Shown here: positions 26,161-34,081 of the stretch, piece after piece
Numbering within the stretch: position 1 is the first letter of the stretch
How the letters are laid out: each line of letters opens with the position of its first letter
Assembly (NCBI GenBank): GCA_934120735.1
Contig: CAKOVA010000017.1
Span: 1 to 38,340, forward strand
Direction: 5' to 3'
DNA from: an uncultured Prevotella sp.
Lineage (GTDB): Bacteria > Bacteroidota > Bacteroidia > Bacteroidales > Bacteroidaceae
DNA: 38,340 nt
Made by a program: the position numbers and the translations under genes
The notes under the pieces: generated by a model
Database searches by the model: none
What the model saw: the letters and a program-made list of their open reading frames with translations, nothing else
Told to the model about the DNA's origin: nothing

Positions 26161-26517
26161 ATGAAAGTTGCTATATATGTATTATGCCTAACTGCGATTT
26201 TGTCGTGCGCTTGCCATACATCCTATCAAGAAAACGAAGATTGGACAAAAGATAGTATTGGGACTTTGAATTTAAGGAGTAAAGAACTTGCTGAAAAAAT
26301 AATCAAGGAGCATTCTTTATATAGAGAATGCTCCTCTAAATTTATATGTGTTTTTGGAAAGCCTAACTGTCGAGAAACTACACTTTTTACAGACAAACTG
26401 ATATATATAGAACGCATGGGAGGAGACTTTATTCCAAATGCTAACAGGGACACCTGTTTTATTAGTTTTAATTTTAAGATGGGAAGGTTTGTGGGGATAG
26501 ATGAGTCCTGCGAGTAG
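26161..26517 (+). CDS. Small lipoprotein, candidate orphan immunity protein
   Basis: This 118-residue protein was not recognised by family. A lipoprotein signal is clear: MKVAIYVLCLTAILSC with C16 as the lipid site (ILSC). The mature domain is AT-rich in DNA and has several cysteines (C32-C39 region, FICVFGKPNC, CFISF and the C-terminal ESCE), so disulfides are possible in the periplasm. It starts 2 bases after the stop of a truncated toxin-like tail, which makes it an immunity candidate that has outlived its toxin. Its own promoter might be the TAATTTTG box in repeat A. It could instead be an unrelated small lipoprotein. Confidence 0.6.
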   Translation: MKVAIYVLCLTAILSCACHTSYQENEDWTKDSIGTLNLRSKELAEKIIKEHSLYRECSSKFICVFGKPNCRETTLFTDKLIYIERMGGDFIPNANRDTCFISFNFKMGRFVGIDESCE

Positions 26518-26580
26518 TATATTGATTCAAAACGGGAGTTGTCAAAACAATCACCTGATTTTCAAAAGTCTTTTTTCAAT

Positions 26581-26693
26581 ATTAAGCATAAAGGCTGGGA
26601 TAAATTCCCTGACTTTTGCTATCTTTACAAGAAAAAACGATGAACAATGATCCAACGAGAAGTTTTTGGAGCCTCATGCTCCAAATTGGGAGT
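26581..26693 (+). repeat. Repeat copy C (5' half of the island repeat)
   Basis: This stretch aligns with 30034-30145 with a few gaps. Shared blocks are the GGC(t/a)GGGATA hairpin, TTTTGCTAT(c/a)TTT, an ATG, and ATGCTCCA followed by a shared TGG(g/a)AGT. It holds a TATCTTTA box (26620-26627) and an open frame from the ATG at 26640 to the TGA at 26805-26807 (55 codons) that is probably not a real protein. Confidence 0.6.
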
Positions 26694-26828
26694 TGTGCTT
26701 CAATGCCCACATTGCAATTTAACGGAAGTAATCAATGGTGCGAAAGATGGCATGGGTATAACAAAGCCGTAAGCAATAAACAGGAAAGATTGACGTTAAA
26801 TCATTGATAACCAAAACGATTGTACGTT

Positions 26829-27833
26829 ATGACAGAATTAAAGGTAAAGAAAATAACGCAGCTTCTTTCAGTAAGTACAAGAGACAAGCCGAATGACGAG
26901 TACGAGAAGATGCAGTTCTACTATCACCCCGACCACTTGGGCAGCTCAAGCTACATCACCAATCTTGACGGCGAGGTAGCTCAGCACATCGAGTATGTGC
27001 CCTTCGGTGAGGTGTTTATCGAAGAACGCAACAACACATGGAATACGCCTTATCTCTTCAATGCCAAGGAGTTTGATAAAGAAACCGGATTATACTATTA
27101 TGGTGCAAGATACATGGACCCCAAAATCTCCATGTGGTTGGGGGTAGACCCATTAATGGAAAAGTATACAAATGTCAGTGGATATGTTTTTTGTCATAGT
27201 AATCCAATAGTTAGAATTGATCGTGATGGATGTGCAGATTATTTTAGCATTAGTGGCAAGTTCATTAGATCGGATAAATCAAAAGATAAAAATATCTACA
27301 TAAGAACTTCTTCTGGTAACGTTTTATTATCTAAATATAATTTCAAGAGAAATTTACGTGCTATGATGCGTATTACGTATCATTATGCTAAGGAAGTTGG
27401 GTTAGAAGGTAAGGCTAAGTCTATTGGTGTAAAATCAATGAAGTCGAATCCTGAGGGAGAATTAGCGATAACAACATATGATAATAGGATAAGAGTCTCT
27501 ACTGTTAATGGGCATTTTAAAAAATCAATGGACCAAATATATAATTTCAGAAGTACATTAGCACATGAAGGCTTTCATATAGATACTCCAAATGGAGTAG
27601 ATGAAGAAGTTCTTGTAATCATGAAAGAGATGAGTAGGAAAGAATTTGGAAAAACAACACGGTCTTTTAAAGATAATACAGCTGGATATCTTCAAAAAGA
27701 ATTGGAAAAGTTGTATGCTGTATCAGGTCGTAATTTTTATAAGGTGATAGGTAAGGCACAAAAAATGTTAAATAAATATGGGGCTAAAAGTAGTTATGAA
27801 TTTATAGAAGGAGGAAATAAGATTCATTTTTGA
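26829..27833 (+). CDS. Orphan Rhs tip with HExxH toxin domain
   Basis: This is the C-terminal end of an Rhs-type polymorphic toxin, without the YD-repeat shell. Residues about 25-134 are Rhs core: YYHPDHLGSSSYITNLDGE, EYVPFGE, NAKEFDKETGLYYYGARYMDP and NPIVRIDRDG, where the usual DPxG is DRDG at residues 131-134. From residue 135 (about base 27231) the DNA turns sharply AT-rich and an unrecognised toxin domain of about 200 residues begins. It holds LAHEGFH at residues 244-250, an HExxH site with H246, E247 and H250, typical of zinc peptidases. Downstream E259 or E260 could be a third ligand. An in-frame stop (26808-26810) just upstream shows the core is cut off, so this is a displaced cassette. 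The start ATG at 26829 is a guess. A lipoprotein gene follows 5 bases after its stop. Confidence 0.82.
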   Translation: MTELKVKKITQLLSVSTRDKPNDEYEKMQFYYHPDHLGSSSYITNLDGEVAQHIEYVPFGEVFIEERNNTWNTPYLFNAKEFDKETGLYYYGARYMDPKISMWLGVDPLMEKYTNVSGYVFCHSNPIVRIDRDGCADYFSISGKFIRSDKSKDKNIYIRTSSGNVLLSKYNFKRNLRAMMRITYHYAKEVGLEGKAKSIGVKSMKSNPEGELAITTYDNRIRVSTVNGHFKKSMDQIYNFRSTLAHEGFHIDTPNGVDEEVLVIMKEMSRKEFGKTTRSFKDNTAGYLQKELEKLYAVSGRNFYKVIGKAQKMLNKYGAKSSYEFIEGGNKIHF

Positions 27834-27838
27834 CAATA

Positions 27839-28570
27839 ATGAAACATATACATATAATAAAATTATTGCTAATATCCTCATTATTAGTATCATGCCGAAA
27901 TAATAATGTTAAAGAGATTCTAACTGGGGATAGATATAGATATTGGTATAATGAGAGTGATACAATACTTAATCTTCCTTTATACTTTATTTTTAACAAA
28001 GATGGACAATTGCAAGTAAAAAGTCAAGACGAAAGGGGGAGATTACAGGACTTTGTTTTCTCCCATGATGTAGAATGGGATCATCGTTGGAGTATAAAAA
28101 ATGACACATTACTATATATGGGATTGTATGATAATTATTTCGTTATATCAAGGTATAATGATTCTATTGTCACCCTTACACAGAATAACCAGAATATAGT
28201 ATTACATGCGATTAGAGATCCTCGTATGTTTATACAAAACATTCACGCTAAGAGAAAAAATATTATCGATAGTATTCAATGTATAAATTATGATATACGA
28301 ATTGATAGAATATGCCCTAATGGCAACAATTATATTCTAAAAGATATTTCTTCCTCAGTTGAGATAAGCAAAGCAGATATGAATATCATAACTCCCCAAA
28401 GAGGAGACCGTTTAGTCAAAGAAAAGAATTATGTATTGTTGAATAGAATAACTAATGATTCAATTTATCTATATCGATATACTGTTTCAGGAGAGCATCC
28501 AGTTTTATCGATTCTCCAAAGTGGAGAAAAAAAGAATTTCATACAAAGAAATGGGATTTATCAGAGATAA
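27839..28570 (+). CDS. Lipoprotein, candidate immunity protein for the HExxH Rhs toxin
   Basis: The gene encodes 243 residues and no family was recognised. MKHIHIIKLLLISSLLVSC is a clear lipoprotein signal with C19 as lipid site (LVSC). The mature part is a run of short beta strands (for instance LPLYFIFNKDGQLQVKSQDE, DTLLYMGLYDNYFVISRYND, DSIVTLTQNNQNIVLHAI), consistent with a beta-rich binding domain. It starts 5 bases after the toxin stop and is equally AT-rich, which is the standard place for the cognate immunity gene. Being a lipoprotein, it would act at the envelope. An in-frame TTG at 27830 overlaps the toxin stop and is less likely as a start. Confidence 0.68.
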   Translation: MKHIHIIKLLLISSLLVSCRNNNVKEILTGDRYRYWYNESDTILNLPLYFIFNKDGQLQVKSQDERGRLQDFVFSHDVEWDHRWSIKNDTLLYMGLYDNYFVISRYNDSIVTLTQNNQNIVLHAIRDPRMFIQNIHAKRKNIIDSIQCINYDIRIDRICPNGNNYILKDISSSVEISKADMNIITPQRGDRLVKEKNYVLLNRITNDSIYLYRYTVSGEHPVLSILQSGEKKNFIQRNGIYQR

Positions 28571-29453
28571 GTGCATTGCTTCTAAAATCGGCACGGGGCA
28601 GTTTTATAATGTTTATGGCGTCAATGGCAACATTGTAACGGCAGGGCAGCGCGATTATGCAGCCTGGATGCAGAACATAGAAGCACAGAAGGAGGAATAC
28701 TAAAAGCAGTTAGGTGTTGTTATTTCTGTAGGTGCAAGTTTTGTAGAGAAACTTATTAACAATGGAGGTAATGTAATTATAGCTATACATCAAATTGATT
28801 GGGGAGGTGCTTCAATAGACGCAGCTGTAGCAGGTGCAACCTCTATAATATTTTCCAGTGCCTCTACTGCAAAATTGATTAAGAAACTTACCTCTACAAA
28901 GATTGGTAGGTCTAATCTTGCAAAGGTAATGACAAGTATAGTGGCAAATATGATTACAAACATTTCTGCTTCTGTGCTTATATCTTTGAATATGGTAATA
29001 CTCTTAATACCCTATGTGTCACTTGAAATAACTAAAGCATTAGATTATTATCTTTATGTAACAAGTTGTACGTTTTCTATTGTTTGGTCCAGTTTCTACA
29101 CCTTAAATATATTGAGGAGTAATGGTATTAAAGGGCAAATTACCGAAGAACTTCAAGTTAAACATTATACCCAAAGTGGTATTGCAGGAAGATCAACTAG
29201 TGGCGGTATTACATGTGAATATAAAGGGGATGCCTTACATTTATCTACAACTCGAGAATCTGAGAAACTTTACAAAATATATGGTGACTCTGTAATTAGC
29301 CATATAAAAGTCCGCTTAGCTCTAAAAGAAACTTTACCTTATGTGTATTATGTAGATGATGCGTTAATAACGTATTCTGAATTCTATTTAAAATACATAT
29401 TCGGACATCCCTTTTCGTCATCAAATACACGAAAAGATGGGATACCAGAATAG
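28571..29453 (+). pseudogene. Second displaced Rhs-type C-terminal cassette, broken by an in-frame TAA
   Basis: One reading frame runs through this segment and is interrupted by a single TAA at 28701-28703. The first part (28571-28700) is GC-richer and encodes an Rhs hinge-like stretch, SKIGTGQFYNVYGVNGNIVT followed by AGQRDYAAWMQNIEAQKEEY. The second part (28704-29453), AT-rich, encodes KQLGVVISVGASFVEKLINN onward. It has a hydrophobic region rich in Ala, Ser and Ile, then two likely membrane helices (NMVILLIPYVSLEITKALDY; VTSCTFSIVWSSFYTLNIL), then a polar tail of about 100 residues. No start codon or upstream core is present. It is called a pseudogene cassette. A possible alternative is that the part from the ATG at 28875 is a translated membrane protein. 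Confidence 0.5.
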
Positions 29454-29684
29454 TCTTGTTTTTTCGATACAACTTTAAAATAAGAAAGGGGGTAAATGAT
29501 AATCACGACTTCGGAGTGATTTAATCCCCTTTCGGGGCAAGGGTCTTTGTGGTACAAATTGCAATTTGTGGTACAAAGACACACCTTGCTGATGTAGAAA
29601 ATGGGATTATAAGCCCATGCCGTGTTACTGCATTCACTGAATACAGTAACTCAGCGTAGGCTTGCATTCGAGGAATGCAGTACT
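29454..29684. other. Non-coding segment packed with five hairpins
   Basis: Five inverted repeats follow one another. First is AAAGGGG/CCCCTTT at 29485-29532, with AATCAC/GTGATT nested. Second is GTCTTTGT/ACAAAGAC at 29543-29580, with ACAAATTG/CAATTTGT nested. Third is ATGGG/CCCAT at 29601-29618. Fourth is GTTACTG-ATTC/GAAT-CAGTAAC at 29624-29650. Fifth is TGCATTC/GAATGCA at 29663-29679. No gene was seen. It may be a structured RNA, a recombination site, or the end of a lost mobile element. Confidence 0.55.
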
Positions 29685-30092
29685 TCAGAGTTTCCGCCAT
29701 CTTTCCACATCATCTTTGTAGTGGTCAAGGTGTTCCCGAAGCACCTGCTCCACATATCCTGAAACGCTTGCTCCCTGCTCACCGATTTTCCTCACCACGA
29801 AGTCCAACTTTTGTTGAGTTTCCTCTGATACATACACGGCTTTGCGCGGTGGCTGTTGCGAAAGGGCTGGAGATATTTCCCCTGAAACTCGGATAATTGC
29901 TTCCTGTCCCTTGTTTTTCCCATTCGTTGATGATTCTCTTCGGTAGAAGTAGCCCTTTCCGTTGGTGACAACTCTGTTTCTTGATAGGACGGTTGAGAAT
30001 AGTCCTCTGATTATCAATTTGCTCTTTAAAAGATTAGACGTAGAGGCAGGGATAGAATCTCTGCCTTTTGCTATATTTGTAGTCCAAAACAA
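29685..30092 (-). pseudogene. DUF3408 protein remnant from a conjugative element
   Basis: DUF3408 proteins accompany Bacteroidota conjugative transposons. The C-terminal 55 residues match the family well: RKAVYVSEETQQKLDFVVRK, then IGEQGASVSGYVEQVLREHLDHY, ending DDVERWRKL. The frame reaches 135 residues only by using a TTG at 30092, and no ATG lies in the first 80 codons. Its 5' end (beyond about 30034) lies inside repeat B, so the repeat seems to have replaced the true start. It is therefore read as a decayed scar of an integrated mobile element. A short functional protein starting at an unusual codon cannot be excluded. Confidence 0.55.
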
Positions 30093-30225
30093 AGAGAAAT
30101 GAATATACGAGAACGCGTCGGCACTCTATGCTCCAGACTGGAAGTGAAAAACTCAAGTTTTCAACACCAAACAAGAGTCTTATAAATGGATTGACTAATT
30201 TTGCACTTGCTGGTTGACTCTACGT
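30034..30225 (+). repeat. Repeat copy B (complete island repeat, about 190 bases)
   Basis: This copy joins both halves seen separately elsewhere: 30034-30145 matches copy C (26581-26693) and 30146-30225 matches copy A (25952-26032). It begins with a stem AGGCAG...CTGCCT (about 30045-30066), followed by TTTTGC and a TATATTTG box (30072-30079). Next come a 28-codon open frame (30099-30185, starting MNIRERVGTLC) and a second box TAATTTTG (30196-30203). It lies just before the ileS promoter and bounds the island on the right. Confidence 0.65.
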
Positions 30226-30269
30226 ACGTTTTACAAAAACATTACGGCGAATTCAAAATATTCTATAAT

Positions 30270-30301
30270 TTTGTGCATCATAAGATTTTTTGTTACCTTT
30301 G
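30270..30301 (+). promoter_or_regulatory. Promoter of ileS
   Basis: TTTG (30270-30273), 20 bases, TACCTTTG (30294-30301) fully matches the Bacteroidota pattern. It lies 37 bases before the ileS start and outside repeat B, so the island did not disrupt it. Confidence 0.8.
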
Positions 30302-30338
30302 CGCTTTAAATAATAACATACTCTAACAGAATATACTT

Positions 30339-33300
30339 ATGGCTAAAAAATTTGCCGAGCATCAAGGGCTAGACTTGACCCATACAAACAAGGAAATCTT
30401 AGCAAAGTGGGAGGAAAAGGATATATTCCACAAGTCTATCGATGAGCGTGAAGGTTGTGAACAGTTCATCTTCTTTGAAGGTCCTCCATCGGCAAACGGT
30501 CATCCAGGCATTCATCACGTATTGGCTCGCGCCATCAAAGACACGTTCAACCGGTACAAAACCATGCAAGGGTTCCAAGTGCTGCGCAAGGCAGGATGGG
30601 ACACACACGGATTGCCAGTGGAGTTGGGTGTTGAAAAAGAACTGGGTATCAATAAGAAAGACATCGACAACAAGGAATCTGAACATTATATTTCGGTAGA
30701 AGACTATAACCGCAAATGTCGTGAAAACGTCATGAAGTTCACTGAAGAGTGGCGGACTCTGACCGAAGAAATGGGCTATTTCGTAGATCTTGACCATCCT
30801 TACATAACCTACGACAACAAATACATTGAAACGCTGTGGTGGCTTTTGAAGCAACTTTACAACAACGGATTGATGTACAAGGGCTACACTATACAGCCCT
30901 ATTCTCCTGCTGCGGGTACAGGATTGAGCTCGCACGAGTTGAACCAACCCGGCTGTTATCGTGACGTTAAAGACACCACCATTACGGCAATGTTCAAGAC
31001 GGATAACGATACGCTGGCTAAGCTCGATGCCGAGTTGGCAGCAAGCACCTGGGGATCAATTTATTTGGTGGCATGGACCACCACGCCTTGGACACTTCCA
31101 TCTAATACGGCACTCTGCGTAGGGCCAAAGTTTGACTATGTTTCGGTACGCACTTACAATCCTTACACGGCAGAGAAAATCAACATCATCCTGGCAGCCG
31201 ATCGCTTGAATGCCTACTTACCGGCGAAAGGACAGGTGGATCCAGGTGAAGAAATGCCCCCATATAATAAAGGTGAGAAGCTAGTTCCTTATCAAGTGCT
31301 TCGACATTACAAAGGAAGTGACCTGGAAGGCTTGCGTTACGAGCAACTGATGCCATGGGTGAAACCCGCTGAGAAAGTGGATGCCAATGTGACACCGTTT
31401 GTTCAGCAATATGCAAAAGCACATCCCGAGAAAGTGTTCCTGGGCGAAAATGGCAAAGACCAGTTTGTAGAGATGGCGAGTGAGGCCTTCAGAGTGATTC
31501 TTGGCGACTATGTTACCACAGACGATGGTACAGGCATTGTGCATATTGCACCAACCTTCGGTGCTGATGATGCCAAGGTGGCAAAGGATGCACGGATACC
31601 AGGTTTGTATTTAATCAACAAGAAAGGCGAAACTCGCCCCATGGTTGACCTGCAAGGAAAGTATTATCTCGTTGCAGAACTTGATGCAAACTTCGTGGAA
31701 AAATGTGTGGCCGTAGAAGCGTATGCACATCATGCCGGCGACTTTGTGAAGAACTCGTATGATCCCAAGTTCAATCCCAATGGGGTGTGGGATGTGGAAG
31801 CTTCTGAAAAAGCTGATGACCTGAACGTCATCATGGTCATGGAGATGAAGATGGAAGGGACGGCATTCAAAATAGAGAAACATGTACACAGCTATCCACA
31901 CTGCTGGAGAACAGACAAGCCCATCTTGTACTATCCGCTTGACAGCTGGTTCATCAAGGACACAGCCAAGAAAGAGCGGATGGTAGAACTGAACAACACC
32001 ATCAACTGGCAACCAGCGTCAACGGGGTCGGGGCGTTTTGGCAATTGGCTTGAAAACTTGAATGATTGGAATCTAAGCCGCAGTCGATTCTGGGGAACCC
32101 CCTTACCAATATGGCGCGATGAGAACAAAGGCGAGAAATGCATTGGCAGCTTGGCCGAACTTTACGATGAGCTGGAAAAGAGCGTGGCAGCCGGTTATAT
32201 GAAGTCGAACCCGTTGAAAGACCAAGGCTTCGTACCCGGTGACTATTCGCAAGCCAATTATGACAAGATAGACTTGCACCGCCCATACGTCGACAACATT
32301 GTGTTGGTAAACGAACAGGGAGAACCCATGTATCGTGAAAGCGACTTGATTGATGTTTGGTTTGACAGCGGTTCAATGCCCTACGCGCAACAGCACTATC
32401 CTTTTGAAGGCGACATGGCCGAGGGCAAAACCATGCGTGATGCGCAGGATAGGGTGGTGACCGGAGAAGATGCCCGTAAGGCAATGGTTGAAAGCACCTA
32501 TCATGGTACGCCTATTCCGCCCGCATTCTTCCCGGCCGACTTTATCAATGAAGGCGTGGATCAGACGCGTGGCTGGTTCTTTACCCTGCACGCCATTGCA
32601 ACGATGGTCTTCGATTCAGTGGCTTTCAAAAATGTTATCTCTACAGGATTGGTTCTTGATGCCAAGGGCAACAAAATGAGTAAGCACCTAGGCAATGTCA
32701 AGAATCCATTCGACATGATTGAGAAGTATGGAGCCGATGCCGTGCGTTTTTACATGATGACCAACTCGGCTCCCTGGGATAACTTGAAGTTTGATGAAGA
32801 AGGTGTTGACGAGGTGCGTCGCAAATTCTTTGGCACCTTATATAATACTTATTCATTCTTCGCCCTGTATGCCAACGTGGATGGTTTTGATCCAGCCACG
32901 ACACAGCCAAGCAGGGATCAAGTACCCGAGATTGACTTGTGGATTATCTCGAAACTCAATTCCTTGATTAAAAACGTTGAGACCGCATTGAACGGGTATG
33001 ACCCTACTCGTGCAGGCAGAATGATTGATAATTTTGTTAATGATGACCTCAGTAACTGGTATGTTCGTCTTAACAGAAAACGTTTCTGGGGTAAAGAGAT
33101 GAGTGCCGACAAGCGTTCAGCATACCATACCCTGTATACCTGTTTGATGACCGTTAGCAAGTTGCTGGCTCCGTTCGCTCCGTTCTACGCCGATCAGTTA
33201 TATCTTGATTTGGGAGGTAAAGCGGAGAGTGTTCATTTGGAATCTTTCCCTGTTGCAGATGAACAATTGGTCAATGAAGACCTGGAAGCACGCATGGACT

Positions 33301-34010
33301 TGGCACAGAAAGTCACAAGCATGGTGTTGGCGTTGCGTCGCAAAGTGAATGTTAAGGTACGTCAACCGTTAAAGCAGGTGATGATTCCTGCCATCGATGG
33401 AGAGCAAAAACGCCGAATCAATGCGATGGCAGATTTGATTAAGCGAGAAGTCAACGTGAAGGAATTGAACTTCATGGAAGGTGAAGGTTTGCTGGTGAAG
33501 AAAGTAAAGTGCAACTTCAGAACCATGGGCAAGAAGTTTGGAAAGCTTATGAAGGGAGTTGCTAACTTTATGAACAATGTTACCCAAGAGCAAATCGCAT
33601 CTCTGGAGCATGACGGCAGCATCAGCTTTGCTGTTGATGGCCAGGAGGTAACGGTTGAAAGAGATGACGTTGAAATCGTCAATGAGGATATTCCAGGCTG
33701 GTTGGTATCCAATGAGGGCAATCTGACCGTGGCTTTGGAGGTTGAATTGACGGATGACCTGAAGAAAGAAGGCATGGCAAGAGAACTCATCAATCGTATT
33801 CAGAATCTACGCAAGGAAAGTGATTTTGAGATTACCGACCGAATTAACGTGACTGTTTCTCCCAACGAACATACCGACGAAGCCATACAGGCATTTAGCG
33901 ATTACATTAAAAGTCAGGTATTGGCAGACAACGTGGTCGTTGAACCAAATGATGGGGTAGAGGTTGACTTTGACGATTTCAAACTTCATATTTTAGTAAA
34001 AAAAGTATAG
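30339..34010 (+). CDS. ileS: Isoleucyl-tRNA synthetase, long form
   Basis: This class Ia synthetase charges tRNA-Ile and edits mis-charged valine. The 1223-residue chain is of the long type common in Bacteroidota (versus about 940 in E. coli). The HIGH-equivalent motif lies in PSANGHPGIHH (residues 50-60) and the KMSKH motif near residue 779 (NKMSKHLGN). An editing (CP1) domain lies in between, with YLVAWTTTPWTLPSNTALCVG and a GDYVTTDDGTGIVHIAPTFG segment. The C-terminal anticodon domain includes the KVRQPLKQVMIP segment. It is the first gene of a likely operon with the DksA-like gene, lspA and the DUF4296 gene. Confidence 0.98.
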   Translation: MAKKFAEHQGLDLTHTNKEILAKWEEKDIFHKSIDEREGCEQFIFFEGPPSANGHPGIHHVLARAIKDTFNRYKTMQGFQVLRKAGWDTHGLPVELGVEKELGINKKDIDNKESEHYISVEDYNRKCRENVMKFTEEWRTLTEEMGYFVDLDHPYITYDNKYIETLWWLLKQLYNNGLMYKGYTIQPYSPAAGTGLSSHELNQPGCYRDVKDTTITAMFKTDNDTLAKLDAELAASTWGSIYLVAWTTTPWTLPSNTALCVGPKFDYVSVRTYNPYTAEKINIILAADRLNAYLPAKGQVDPGEEMPPYNKGEKLVPYQVLRHYKGSDLEGLRYEQLMPWVKPAEKVDANVTPFVQQYAKAHPEKVFLGENGKDQFVEMASEAFRVILGDYVTTDDGTGIVHIAPTFGADDAKVAKDARIPGLYLINKKGETRPMVDLQGKYYLVAELDANFVEKCVAVEAYAHHAGDFVKNSYDPKFNPNGVWDVEASEKADDLNVIMVMEMKMEGTAFKIEKHVHSYPHCWRTDKPILYYPLDSWFIKDTAKKERMVELNNTINWQPASTGSGRFGNWLENLNDWNLSRSRFWGTPLPIWRDENKGEKCIGSLAELYDELEKSVAAGYMKSNPLKDQGFVPGDYSQANYDKIDLHRPYVDNIVLVNEQGEPMYRESDLIDVWFDSGSMPYAQQHYPFEGDMAEGKTMRDAQDRVVTGEDARKAMVESTYHGTPIPPAFFPADFINEGVDQTRGWFFTLHAIATMVFDSVAFKNVISTGLVLDAKGNKMSKHLGNVKNPFDMIEKYGADAVRFYMMTNSAPWDNLKFDEEGVDEVRRKFFGTLYNTYSFFALYANVDGFDPATTQPSRDQVPEIDLWIISKLNSLIKNVETALNGYDPTRAGRMIDNFVNDDLSNWYVRLNRKRFWGKEMSADKRSAYHTLYTCLMTVSKLLAPFAPFYADQLYLDLGGKAESVHLESFPVADEQLVNEDLEARMDLAQKVTSMVLALRRKVNVKVRQPLKQVMIPAIDGEQKRRINAMADLIKREVNVKELNFMEGEGLLVKKVKCNFRTMGKKFGKLMKGVANFMNNVTQEQIASLEHDGSISFAVDGQEVTVERDDVEIVNEDIPGWLVSNEGNLTVALEVELTDDLKKEGMARELINRIQNLRKESDFEITDRINVTVSPNEHTDEAIQAFSDYIKSQVLADNVVVEPNDGVEVDFDDFKLHILVKKV

Positions 34011-34081
34011 TTTCATAACAACAAGTACGGTAAGGAGCGCAGGTTTGTAAGTTTCTGGCTGTACGTTTGAATTCATTTTAT

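Noticed and set aside
29546..29577. TTTGTGGTACAAA occurring twice with a 19-base period, considered as a CRISPR start
   Set aside because: Only two copies and a 6-base spacer; it is better explained as nested inverted repeats.
30099..30185. 28-codon frame in repeat B (MNIRERVGTLC...), considered as a leader peptide
   Set aside because: The matching place in copy C does not keep the frame or sequence of the peptide, so coding is unlikely, although a promoter box precedes it.
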